Positions 1-7,334 of a DNA stretch of 64,000 bases are shown here, one piece after another. Every line of letters begins with the position of its first letter. Position 1 is the first letter of the stretch. The stretch lies in NCBI RefSeq assembly GCF_015776785.2, contig NZ_LFMD02000007.1, positions 1,021,635-1,085,634 on the forward strand, in the 5' to 3' direction. Under the pieces are notes generated by a model. That model was given only the letters and a program-made list of their open reading frames with translations. It had not been told where the DNA came from and made no database searches. The DNA is from Kitasatospora sp. SUK 42 (GTDB lineage Bacteria > Actinomycetota > Actinomycetes > Streptomycetales > Streptomycetaceae). Made by a program: the position numbers and the translations under genes.

Positions 1-1150
1 CGCCGGCGCCGTCCGGGCCCGCGTCGAGGTGGCCGCCCAGCGCGCCGACCCGCTCGCGGAGACCGACCAGTCCGTACCCGCCGCCGGTGCCCGAGCCGTT
101 CGGCGGCGCCCCGCCCGGCCCGTTGCGGACCTCGACGGTGGTGGCCGGCGCCCCGTAACCGACCCGGACGGTGACGGGTGCGGCGGGCGCGTGCTTGCGC
201 ACGTTGGTCAGCGCCTCCTGGACGACCCGGTGCACCGCCAGCCGGTGGGTGGTCGGCACGGCCTCCGGGTCGCCGGAGAGGGCGAGTTCGACCCGCTGCC
301 CGGCCTGGGTCGCCTCGCCGACCAGTTCGGTGAGGTCGCGCAGGGCGGGCGCCGGGACACCGGCCGTCCCCGCCACCGGGGGTGGTTCGTCCTCGGCCTC
401 CCGAACCGGCGGGTCGGCGCGCAGGGCGCCGAGGACGTCGCGCAGGTCGTCGAGCGAGCGGGCGGCGGTGGTGCGCAGCAGTTCCAGGCGGTGGGCGAGG
501 CGGTCCGGGTCGGCGGCGACGGTGCCGGCCCGGGCCTGGTCGCGCAGCACCCCCGCGTGCAGCACCAGCAGGCTGAGGCGGTGGGCCAGTACGTCGTGCA
601 TCTCGCGCGCGATCCGGGCCCGTTCGGCGGCACGGGCCTGACCGGCACGCAACTCCCGTTCACGGCTCAGTGTCTCGACCTGCTCGTGCAGCGTGCGGAT
701 CAGCACCCGGCGGCCGTGCAGCCACAGACCGAAGGACAGGGTGGCGGCCTGGACGAGGAGTTGGGAGCCGGTGGTGCCCGCCCAGCCGACCAGCGAGTCG
801 GCGCGGACCGCGCTGAGCACGGCGATGACCGCACCGCCGGCCACCGCCGGACCGGTCCGGCCGAGGAAGGCGAGGTAGTAGACGCTGAACAGGCCGGGGA
901 AGGCACGGTTGAACAGGCCTCCGGTGAGCACCGGCAGGACGGCGGAGGCCACGGGGTAGCGGCGGGCGAACAGCAGGGAGAGCGCGGCGAGCGCTGCCAC
1001 GACGGTCCGGGTCGGGCGCAGCGGGCCGTCGGTGTGCAGCCATTGGGAGAGGCCCTCCTCGACGGCGAGGGCGAGGATGCCGAGCAGCAGCAGCGTCTCA
1101 CTCCAGGGCCGGCGGTCCGGGCCGTACCAGCCGAGCAGGCCTGTGCGCAT
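1..1150 (-). CDS. Sensor histidine kinase, C-terminus cut by window edge
   Basis: Two-component sensor kinase of the NarL/DesK type (HisKA_3 plus HATPase_c). It reads leftward from an ATG at 1150, preceded by a GGAGGAG-like ribosome site, and is still open at base 1. The first ~130 residues are hydrophobic and should form several membrane helices. The phospho-acceptor box EMHDVLAHRLS places the reactive His near residue 185, the N-box VQEALTNVRKHA lies near residue 310, and a G-rich ATP-lid motif GYGLVGLRERV comes just before the edge. In this family the cognate LuxR-type response regulator usually lies immediately downstream, which here would be outside the window. The stimulus cannot be read from the sequence. 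Confidence 0.9.
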   Translation of the reverse strand, partial: MRTGLLGWYGPDRRPWSETLLLLGILALAVEEGLSQWLHTDGPLRPTRTVVAALAALSLLFARRYPVASAVLPVLTGGLFNRAFPGLFSVYYLAFLGRTGPAVAGGAVIAVLSAVRADSLVGWAGTTGSQLLVQAATLSFGLWLHGRRVLIRTLHEQVETLSRERELRAGQARAAERARIAREMHDVLAHRLSLLVLHAGVLRDQARAGTVAADPDRLAHRLELLRTTAARSLDDLRDVLGALRADPPVREAEDEPPPVAGTAGVPAPALRDLTELVGEATQAGQRVELALSGDPEAVPTTHRLAVHRVVQEALTNVRKHAPAAPVTVRVGYGAPATTVEVRNGPGGAPPNGSGTGGGYGLVGLRERVGALGGHLDAGPDGAG

Positions 1151-1307
1151 CGGGCTCCTCCGCTCCCACCTCCGACCGTCCGGCCGTCCGAACGCCCGCG
1201 TCCCGGGCGTCCCTGTCCCCGGGCGTCCGCGCCCCCGGGCCTCCGACCGGCCGACTCGATGCTACGGGCGGGCGACTGCGGGGCGCGCCCTCCTCCCGGG
1301 CAGCCGC

Positions 1308-1329
1308 ACCCTCGACTTTCGTCGAGGGT
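1308..1329. promoter_or_regulatory. Perfect 9-bp inverted repeat between divergent genes
   Basis: ACCCTCGAC-TTTC-GTCGAGGGT, nine perfect base pairs around a 4-nt loop, in the 234-bp gap between the sensor kinase (start 1150, minus) and the methyltransferase (start 1385, plus). A TAGCGT hexamer at 1372-1377 is a possible -10 only 8 nt before the methyltransferase ATG, so that transcript could be nearly leaderless. Operator use by the missing response regulator is inference. Confidence 0.45.
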
Positions 1330-1384
1330 CGGCGTCGCTCACCGGCCGATCCGGGTCCGCCGCGGCCTCCCTAGCGTCGACGGC

Positions 1385-2242
1385 ATGACGACCGAACCGC
1401 TCCGCCACCGCCCCGACTCCCCGCCGTCGCAGCGCAGTTCGCCCGCTTCGCCGAACGGCGGGGACCACCTGCTGTTCCTCGCCGAGGCACTGCGCACCTT
1501 CCACGACACCGGCGCGCTGGCACCGAGCGGCGCGGAGCTGGTGAACGCGCTGGTGGTGCCGGTCACCAGCCGCCCGAACCGGCCGATCTCGGTGCTGGAG
1601 GTCGGCGCCGGGACGGGCGTGGTGACCCGTCGGCTGGCCCACGTGCTGCGCCCGGGCGACCGGTTGCACGTGGTCGAGGCGAACCCGCGGTTCGCCGAAC
1701 GGCTGCGGGAGGACCCGGTGCTGGCCGCCCGGCAGCCGGGGGTGGCGGTGCGGCTGTCGGCCTGCCGGATAGAGGAGCTGTCGGAGGCGGCCCGCAGGGA
1801 GGGCACGGCGGAGGACGAGACGGAAGGCGCGGCGGAGCGGTACGACGTGATCGTGTCCGGGCTGCCGTTCACCAACTTCGAGCCGGGCCAGGTCCGGAAC
1901 ATCCTCGACCTCTACCTGCGGCTGCTGGTACCCGGCGGCGAACTGACGTACTTCGGCTACCTCGGCACCACCACGGCTCGCACCCTCGTCTCGGGCCCCC
2001 GCCAGGGTGCCCGCCACCGGGCGGTGGTGCGACTGCTGCGCCGCTTCGAGACGACGTACGGGCTGGGCGAGCGCACGGTCTGGCGCAACCTGCCGCCCGC
2101 CCGCGCCTACCTGCTGCGCTCGCCGGGCGGACGGGAGGAGTGGGCGCCACCGACGAACACCTCGGACATCTCGGACGCATCGGACACAGCGGACGCGCCG
2201 GACGGGCGGCGGTTGGGCGGGGCGGCGCGGGCCACCCGATGA
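1385..2242 (+). CDS. SAM-dependent methyltransferase, phospholipid N-methyltransferase-like
   Basis: A 285-residue class I SAM methyltransferase. Motif I (VLEVGAGTGVVTRR, about residues 69-83) binds SAM and is followed by the acidic strand HVVEAN. The segment IVSGLPFTNF (about 156-165) resembles the SGLP motif of PmtA-type phosphatidylethanolamine N-methyltransferases, and the following LLVPGGELTYFGY is a typical post-motif strand. The reading frame is open far upstream, but that part is low-complexity antisense of the sensor kinase, so ATG 1385 is chosen. It is divergent from the kinase. The C-terminal ~35 residues are Asp/Ser/Thr-rich and probably disordered. The lipid substrate is inferred only from motif similarity; ordinary small-molecule methylation is possible. 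Confidence 0.7.
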   Translation: MTTEPLRHRPDSPPSQRSSPASPNGGDHLLFLAEALRTFHDTGALAPSGAELVNALVVPVTSRPNRPISVLEVGAGTGVVTRRLAHVLRPGDRLHVVEANPRFAERLREDPVLAARQPGVAVRLSACRIEELSEAARREGTAEDETEGAAERYDVIVSGLPFTNFEPGQVRNILDLYLRLLVPGGELTYFGYLGTTTARTLVSGPRQGARHRAVVRLLRRFETTYGLGERTVWRNLPPARAYLLRSPGGREEWAPPTNTSDISDASDTADAPDGRRLGGAARATR

Positions 2243-2292
2243 TGGAGCGGGGCCGCGCCCGGCCCCGACTCTCTGACGGCGAGGAGCCTGTG

Positions 2293-2595
2293 ATGACCCT
2301 TTCGGTACGTGACGTGACGGACCAGAACCGCTTCGAGGCCTGGGTGGACGGCCAGCTGGCCGGGTTCGCCGCGTACCTGCGCAGCGACAACCTGGTGGTC
2401 TACCCGCACACCGTGGTCGAACCCGCCTTCGAGGGGCAGGGCATCGGCAGTGCGCTGGCCCGGGCCGCGCTGGACGACGCCCGCGAGCGCGGCCTGCCCG
2501 TCCTGGCCACCTGCCCCTTCATCAAGGGCTGGATGCTGCGCCACCCCGAGTACATCGACCTCGCGTACGAGAACCGCAGCCGGGTCGCGGACTGA
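2293..2595 (+). CDS. Small GNAT-family N-acetyltransferase
   Basis: A 100-residue protein of the short YjdJ-like GNAT group (COG2388), which carries only the core acetyl-CoA-binding fold. The pyrophosphate loop is seen as EGQGIGSALARAAL (about residues 47-60), followed by the beta-strand LPVLATCPF and the typical C-terminal phrase HPEYIDL. The start ATG 2293 has GAGGAG at 2281-2286. It lies 50 bp after the methyltransferase on the same strand, so the two may be co-transcribed. The acceptor substrate is unknown. A heptad palindrome follows 49 bp after the stop. Confidence 0.85.
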   Translation: MTLSVRDVTDQNRFEAWVDGQLAGFAAYLRSDNLVVYPHTVVEPAFEGQGIGSALARAALDDARERGLPVLATCPFIKGWMLRHPEYIDLAYENRSRVAD

Positions 2596-2644
2596 GCGAG
2601 CGGGGCGGCCCAGGCGGGCGGGGCGGGGGACACCCTCCGTCCCG

Positions 2645-2722
2645 AACAGATGACAATCGACAGATTTCAAAATTCAGATAACAGACGACAGCGAACAGAT
2701 TTTGAAATCTGTTCGCTGTCGT
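2645..2722. repeat. Heptad-phased palindrome H1
   Basis: Left side has eight consecutive 7-nt units in register from 2645 to 2700, mostly RACAGNN (AACAGAT, GACAATC, GACAGAT, TTCAAAA, TTCAGAT, AACAGAC, GACAGCG, AACAGAT). The inner part forms perfect 18-nt arms at 2685-2702 and 2705-2722 around a 2-nt centre. It lies between two plus-strand genes, 49 bp after the GNAT stop and 65 bp before the aldo/keto reductase ATG. It is much more AT-rich than the flanks. First of seven such elements in the window. Confidence 0.85.
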
Positions 2723-2787
2723 GCCATAGTGAGATCCGGGTCACACCGCCCTCGCCACCCGGCGCCGCGCCTGCCCCTGGAGTACTC

Positions 2788-3801
2788 ATGTCCGCGACCA
2801 CCCGCCCCGCACAGCGCACCCTCGGCACCTCCGGACCCGTCACCTCCGCCCTCGGCCTCGGCTGCATGGGCATGTCCGACATGTACGGCCCGGCCGACGA
2901 GGCCGAGAGCATCGCCACCATCCACGCCGCCCTGGACTCCGGGGTCACCCTCCTCGACACCGGCGACTTCTACGGCATGGGCCACAACGAACTGCTGATC
3001 CACGAGGCCCTGCGCGGTCGCGACCGCGCGAGCGTGCAGATCAGCGTGAAGTTCGGCGCCCAGCGCGGCCCGGACGGCCAGTGGCTGGGCTACAACGCGA
3101 GCCCGGCCGCCACCAAGACCGCACTCGCGTACACCCTGCGCCGCCTGCGCACCGACTACGTCGACGTCTACCGCCCCGCCCGCCTCGACCCGGACGTCCC
3201 GATCGAGGAGACCGTCGGCGCCATCGCCGACCTGGTGAAGGCCGGCCACGTCCGCCACATCGGCCTGTCCGAGGTCGGCGCCGACACCCTGCGCCGCGCC
3301 GCCGCCGTCCACCCGATCAGCGACCTGCAGATCGAGTACTCGCTGCTCTCCCGTTCGATCGAGGCCGCCATCCTGCCCACCGCCCGCGAACTCGGCATCG
3401 GCATCACCGCGTACGGCGTGCTCTCGCGCGGCCTGCTCAGCGGCCGCTGGAACCCGGACCGCACGCTCGCCGACACCGACCTCCGCGGCCACAGCCCGCG
3501 CTTCCAGGGCGACAACCTGGCCCACAACCTCGCACTCGTCGAAGCGCTGCGCGAAATCGCCGCCGCGAACGACGCCACCGTCGCCCAGCTCGCCGTTGCC
3601 TGGGTGGCCTCGCGCGGGCAGGACGTCGTCCCGCTGGTCGGCGCCCGCCGCCGGGACCGCCTGGCCGAGGCCCTCGGAGCGCTGGACGTCACGCTGAGCC
3701 CGGCCCACCTGGCCGCCATCGACGCGGCCTTCCCCGCCGGCGCCGCCGCGGGCGACCGGTACGCTGCCGCGCAGATGACGAGCCTGGACAGCGAACGCTG
3801 A
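2788..3801 (+). CDS. Aldo/keto reductase with substituted catalytic His
   Basis: A 337-residue NADPH-dependent aldo/keto reductase, expected to reduce aldehydes or ketones in the cytosol. The barrel start LGLGCMGMSDMYG is typical of the AKR11/AKR13-like group. Of the catalytic tetrad, Asp57 and Tyr62 (DTGDFYG) and Lys88 (ISVKFG) are present, but the usual His of the YxxHRxDP segment is Ala131 (YRPARLDP). The C-terminal cofactor region contains VPLVGARRRDRL. ATG 2788 has a GGAG at 2779-2782. A TetR gene follows 100 bp downstream and may regulate it. The gap between holds ACC-rich simple repeats. The true substrate is unknown. Confidence 0.88.
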   Translation: MSATTRPAQRTLGTSGPVTSALGLGCMGMSDMYGPADEAESIATIHAALDSGVTLLDTGDFYGMGHNELLIHEALRGRDRASVQISVKFGAQRGPDGQWLGYNASPAATKTALAYTLRRLRTDYVDVYRPARLDPDVPIEETVGAIADLVKAGHVRHIGLSEVGADTLRRAAAVHPISDLQIEYSLLSRSIEAAILPTARELGIGITAYGVLSRGLLSGRWNPDRTLADTDLRGHSPRFQGDNLAHNLALVEALREIAAANDATVAQLAVAWVASRGQDVVPLVGARRRDRLAEALGALDVTLSPAHLAAIDAAFPAGAAAGDRYAAAQMTSLDSER

Positions 3802-3901
3802 CCGACCCGGCCACCGGCGCCACCGCACGGCCGCACGGCCACCACCGCACCACCGCACCACCGCACCACCCCGACCGCACGACCTAAGGACGGACCTCCC
3901 C

Positions 3902-4489
3902 GTGACCACGGACACCGCACTCACCGCCGAACAGATCCTGATCGCGGCGGAGGAAGTCCTCCGGCGGTTCGGCCCGGCCAAGGCCACCGTCGTGGACGTC
4001 GCCCGCGAGCTGGGCGTCAGCCACAGCAGCGTCTACCGCCACTTCCCCAGCAAGGCCGCACTGCGCGAGGCGGTCACCCAGCGCTGGCTCGACCAGGCGC
4101 ACCACGAGCTCGAAACCATCTCGATCCAGACCGGCGGCGCCGCCGAGCGGCTGCACCACTGGCTGACCACCCTGTTCGCGGCCAAGCGCAAGAAGGCCCT
4201 GGACGACCCCGAGCTGTTCGCCACGTACATGGTGCTGGTCGAGGAGAACAGCGCCACCGTCGAGGCGCACATCGACACCCTGGTCAAGCAGATCGCCCAG
4301 ATCGTCCAGGACGGCACGGACGGCAAGGAGTTCAAGCTCGCCCACATCCTGACCACCGCCCGCGCCGTCTTCGACGCCACCTCCCCGTTCCACGACCCGG
4401 CCTACGCGCCCAGCTGGTCCGAGCCGACCGCGGACGAGCGCTTCGAGGCCGTCTGGAAGATCATCCTCGGTGGCCTGAAGGCCAAGTGA
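3902..4489 (+). CDS. TetR-family transcriptional regulator
   Basis: A 195-residue TetR-type repressor. The N-terminal helix-turn-helix is clear (about residues 10-55: ILIAAEEVLRRFG, then VVDVARELGVSHSSVYRHF, then SKAALREAV). The C-terminal ligand domain is of the length usual for the family and is not assignable to a ligand. The start is GTG 3902, with AAGGA at 3886-3890. Its position after the aldo/keto reductase suggests it controls that gene, but I see no clear palindromic operator in the 100-bp gap, which is made of ACCACCGC-type repeats. Confidence 0.88.
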   Translation: MTTDTALTAEQILIAAEEVLRRFGPAKATVVDVARELGVSHSSVYRHFPSKAALREAVTQRWLDQAHHELETISIQTGGAAERLHHWLTTLFAAKRKKALDDPELFATYMVLVEENSATVEAHIDTLVKQIAQIVQDGTDGKEFKLAHILTTARAVFDATSPFHDPAYAPSWSEPTADERFEAVWKIILGGLKAK

Positions 4490-4605
4490 CGAACCGCCAC
4501 CTATCCGGACGGACCGGGGCGCCGGCACCCGGGAGAAATCCGCTCGCCCGCACCCCGGCCATCCGGCAGACTGCCGCGCACGGTTGATCTCACCTGGAGG
4601 ATGAC

Positions 4606-5523
4606 ATGCGTACGGCCGGTCCGGTCCTGGACAGCCTGGAGGGGCTCGCCCTCGGCGACGCCTTCGGCGACCGGTGGTTCCCGGTCCCGGCCGACGAGGC
4701 GCCCGCCGCCCTGGCCGCCCGCCTGGTCCGCCCGGCGCCCTGGCACTGGACCGACGACACCGCGATGGCCCTCGTCCTCGTCCGCCACCTGGCCGCCCGG
4801 GGCGAGGTCCACCAGGACGAGCTGGCGCGGGAGTTCGCCGCCGAGTACACCCGGGAGTACCAGCGCAAGTACGGCCCGTCGATGCACCGGGTGCTGCGCG
4901 GGATCGAGGCCGGCGGGGACTGGCGCGCCATCACCTCGGACCAGTTCGAGGGCCAGGGGTCGTACGGGAACGGCGCCGCGATGCGGGTCGCGCCGCTGGG
5001 CGCATGGTTCGCCGACGACCTCGACGAGGCCGTCCGGCAGGCCGAACTCCAGGCGCTCACCACGCACTTCCACCCGGAGGCGGTGGCCGGGGCGGTGGCG
5101 GTGGCGCTCGCCGCGGCCCTCGCCGTCCGGAGCCGGGGCGGGATCCCGCCCGGCCGGGCCGAGTTGCTGACGGAGATCGCCGAGCGGCTTCCGGAGAGCG
5201 ACGTCCGCTCCGGCCTGCGGATCGCCGCCCGGCTGCCCGGCCACACCAGCGTCCGGCACGCCGCCACGGTGCTCGGATCGGGGCGGATGATCTCGGCCCC
5301 GGACACCGTCCCGTTCGCCCTCTGGTCCGCCGCCGGGCATCTGGACTCGCTGCCCGAGGCCATCTGGCACACCCTGGAGGGCTGGGGCGACAAGGACACC
5401 ACCTGCGCCATCGCCGCCGGGGTGGTCGCCGCCCGCACCGGGCTCGCGGACGTCCCGGCCGCCTGGCTCGCCGCCCGCGAGGACCTGCCGGGCTGGGCCG
5501 CGGAGTCGGCTCCGACCCCCTGA
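4606..5523 (+). CDS. ADP-ribosylglycohydrolase family protein
   Basis: A 305-residue protein of the ADP-ribosyl-glycohydrolase (DraG/ARH, crystallin J1) fold, which removes ADP-ribose from proteins or hydrolyses related nucleosides using a di-metal centre. The N-terminal metal ligands appear in HWTDDTAMAL (about residues 47-56), after the usual GLALGDAFGD start; the C-terminal ligands appear in WGDKDTTCAIAAG (about 260-272). Length is normal. ATG 4606 follows CTGGAGGA. It is a single gene that ends in a strong hairpin facing a convergent gene. The substrate is unknown; no ADP-ribosyltransferase is adjacent. Confidence 0.9.
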   Translation: MRTAGPVLDSLEGLALGDAFGDRWFPVPADEAPAALAARLVRPAPWHWTDDTAMALVLVRHLAARGEVHQDELAREFAAEYTREYQRKYGPSMHRVLRGIEAGGDWRAITSDQFEGQGSYGNGAAMRVAPLGAWFADDLDEAVRQAELQALTTHFHPEAVAGAVAVALAAALAVRSRGGIPPGRAELLTEIAERLPESDVRSGLRIAARLPGHTSVRHAATVLGSGRMISAPDTVPFALWSAAGHLDSLPEAIWHTLEGWGDKDTTCAIAAGVVAARTGLADVPAAWLAAREDLPGWAAESAPTP

Positions 5524-5528
5524 ACCGA

Positions 5529-5568
5529 GCAGGCGGGCCCGCCCCTCCCCCGGGGCCGGCCCGCCTGC
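5529..5568. terminator. GC-rich hairpin between convergent genes
   Basis: Perfect 11-bp stem GCAGGCGGGCC / GGCCCGCCTGC around an 18-nt loop, 6 bp after the ADP-ribosylglycohydrolase stop and 22 bp before the end of the convergent GlsB gene. No U-tract, as is usual in streptomycetes. It probably serves both strands. Confidence 0.7.
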
Positions 5569-5589
5569 GGTCGTCGAGTGGACTCCCGG

Positions 5590-5856
5590 TCAGCGGCGCG
5601 AGTTTCCGAACAGCAGCCGGTAGGCGATCAGCAGCACCAGTGCGCCGCCGATCGCCGACACCCAGGTCGCGCCGTCGAAGAAGCGCGCCGTGATCGACCT
5701 GTGCAGGAAGTGCGACGCGATCCAGCCGCCGACGAAGGAGCCGGCGATGCCGATCAGGGTCGTCACGATCAGGCCGCCCGGGTCCCTGCCCGGCAGCAGC
5801 AGCTTGGCCAGGGCCCCCGCCACCAGGCCCAGCACGATCCACGCGATGATGCTCAT
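5590..5856 (-). CDS. GlsB/YeaQ/YmgE-family membrane protein
   Basis: An 88-residue protein of the transglycosylase-associated (GlsB/YeaQ/YmgE) family: three short membrane helices with the family phrases IIAWIVLGLVAGALA near the N-terminus and LIGIAGSFVGGW in the middle. These proteins are stress-associated membrane proteins of unclear biochemistry. The start ATG 5856 is chosen because family homology begins exactly there. The same frame is open further upstream to 6156, where it encodes an NCS1 permease fragment, so a fused 188-residue product is formally possible. It is the last gene of the leftward set and convergent with the ADP-ribosylglycohydrolase. Confidence 0.88.
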   Translation of the reverse strand: MSIIAWIVLGLVAGALAKLLLPGRDPGGLIVTTLIGIAGSFVGGWIASHFLHRSITARFFDGATWVSAIGGALVLLIAYRLLFGNSRR

Positions 5857-5997
5857 CCGCCATCCCTCCCGTCCTGCGGCGCGACGGCCCCGTCCCGCCC
5901 GCTCTGCCCCGAAGGACGCCGCCCGCCCGCCCCCGGTTCCCCTCGCCCCATCCCGCGAGGCGACTCCGGCCGGGCCGGGGAGGCTCCGGGCAGGGCC

Positions 5998-6156
5998 GGT
6001 CCAGGAGGGGATGTTGTGGGCCGTGCCGACCCACAGGGCGAGGAAGTTGTACGTGGTCCAGGTGCGCCGCCGCACCGGGACCGGTCGGAGGTCGTCGCTG
6101 GTGAAGCCGTCGCGGTGCTGCCGCTGTCTGCCGCCGCTGGTCGCGGTGTCGGCCAT
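5998..6156 (-). pseudogene. N-terminal remnant of an NCS1 nucleobase permease
   Basis: From ATG 6156, which has a good GGGAG site at 6164-6168, 53 residues match the start of NCS1 (nucleobase:cation symporter-1) permeases; the diagnostic stretch is RRTWTTYNFLALWVG followed by AHNIPSWT, the first membrane helix. After SWT the similarity stops and about 140 nt of non-homologous sequence leads, in frame and without a stop, into GlsB. The other eleven or so helices of a permease are absent. The fragment follows the F420-type enzyme and the hydantoinase, exactly where a pyrimidine/allantoin permease would be expected. A deletion that removed the permease body is the simplest reading. Confidence 0.75.
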
Positions 6157-6184
6157 GGGCAACTCCCGTCTGACACGACTGGGA

Positions 6185-7198
6185 TCAGAGGTGGGGGATG
6201 ATGTCCGTTCCGTAGGCGTCGATGGTGGTCTCGACCGCGTCGTGCATGGCGTAGACGGCGAACTGGTCGACGCCGAGCGAGCGGAGCTCCGCGAGCCGGG
6301 CGCGCTGGGACTCGGCCGTCCCGATCAGGCAGAAGCGGTCGACGATCTCGTCCGGAACGAAGGCCGTGTCGGGGTTCCCGGCCCGCCCGTGGTGGCTGTA
6401 GTCGTAGCCCTGGCGGCCCTTGATGTACTCGGTGAGGGCCTCGGGCACCAGGTCGGAGTGTTCGCCGTAGTGGCTGACCAGGTCGGCGACGTGGTTGCCG
6501 ACCATCCCGCCGAACCACCGGCACTGCTCCCGGGCGTGGGCGAGCGCGGCGGGCGATTCGTCGGCGGTGACGTACGCGGGCGCGGCGACGCAGATGGTGA
6601 GCGCGTCCGGGTCCCGGCCCGCCTCGACGGCCGCGGCCCGCACCGCCTTGACCATGTACTCGGTGAGGTAGGGATCGGCCAGTTGGAGGATGAATCCGTC
6701 GGCCTGGCGTCCGGTCAGGTTCAGCGCCTTGGGCCCGTACGCGCCCATCCAGATCGGCAGCGCCGCGCCGGGGCCCACCCACGGCAGGTGCATCTCGGTG
6801 CCGTCCACCTCGACGGTCCGTCCCTCGGCCAACTCCTTGATGGCGTGCATGGCCTGGGAGAGCCGGGCGAGCGTGGCGGGCTGGCGTCCGGCGACCCTCA
6901 TGGCGGAGTCGCCGCGGCCGATGCCGCAGACGGTGCGGTTGCCGTACATGTCGTTGAGCGTGGCGAACAGGGAGGCGGTGACCTCCCAGGTCCGGGTGGA
7001 GGGGTTGGTGACCATCGGGCCGACGGTGAGCCGCTCGGTCTCGGCGAGGATGCGGCTGTAGATGACGAACGGCTCCTGCCACAGCACACAGGAGTCGAAG
7101 GTCCAGCCGTGGCTGAACCCGGCCTGTTCGGCGCGGATCATGCGGTCGATGAGCAGGCGGGCGGGCGGGTCGGTCTGCAGGACGAGGCCGATGTCCAT
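6185..7198 (-). CDS. F420-type LLM-class oxidoreductase of the pyrimidine/hydantoin cluster
   Basis: A 337-residue luciferase-like (LLM) flavin/F420-dependent oxidoreductase. Family features are the start MDIGLVLQTDPPARLL, the TVGPMVTNPSTR segment, the strand VCGIGRGDSAMR and the phrase PIWMGAYGPKALNLTG that lines the cofactor pocket. The closest family I recall (TIGR03842-like) is characteristically encoded beside dihydropyrimidinase and nitrilase-type amidohydrolases, as here. ATG 7198 is 136 bp after the hydantoinase gene; the gap holds GAACGATCGC and GCCGAACGGG repeats. It probably works on a pyrimidine-derived intermediate, but the reaction is not established by the sequence. Confidence 0.85.
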   Translation of the reverse strand: MDIGLVLQTDPPARLLIDRMIRAEQAGFSHGWTFDSCVLWQEPFVIYSRILAETERLTVGPMVTNPSTRTWEVTASLFATLNDMYGNRTVCGIGRGDSAMRVAGRQPATLARLSQAMHAIKELAEGRTVEVDGTEMHLPWVGPGAALPIWMGAYGPKALNLTGRQADGFILQLADPYLTEYMVKAVRAAAVEAGRDPDALTICVAAPAYVTADESPAALAHAREQCRWFGGMVGNHVADLVSHYGEHSDLVPEALTEYIKGRQGYDYSHHGRAGNPDTAFVPDEIVDRFCLIGTAESQRARLAELRSLGVDQFAVYAMHDAVETTIDAYGTDIIPHL

Positions 7199-7334
7199 GG
7201 GTGGCTCCGGAAGGGGAGGTCGGGCCGCCGCCCGCTCACAGAACGATCGCGGATCGGGCGCCGGACGGGCGCCGAACGATCGCCGAACGGGTGCCGAACG
7301 GGCGGCGGCAGGTCAGAAGGGTCGGGGCGGGCGG

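Noticed and set aside
29..1384. Plus-strand reading frame of about 450 codons fused to the methyltransferase
   Set aside because: It is antisense to the sensor kinase, low complexity and has no family features; the methyltransferase begins at ATG 1385.
4606..5523. Toxin-antitoxin macro/DraG defence unit
   Set aside because: No ADP-ribosyltransferase partner adjacent; it looks like a lone housekeeping-type hydrolase.
5590..6156. A single real fused NCS1-GlsB gene
   Set aside because: GlsB homology starts at its own ATG and the linker has no membrane features; annotated as a remnant plus a gene, with fusion kept as a possibility.
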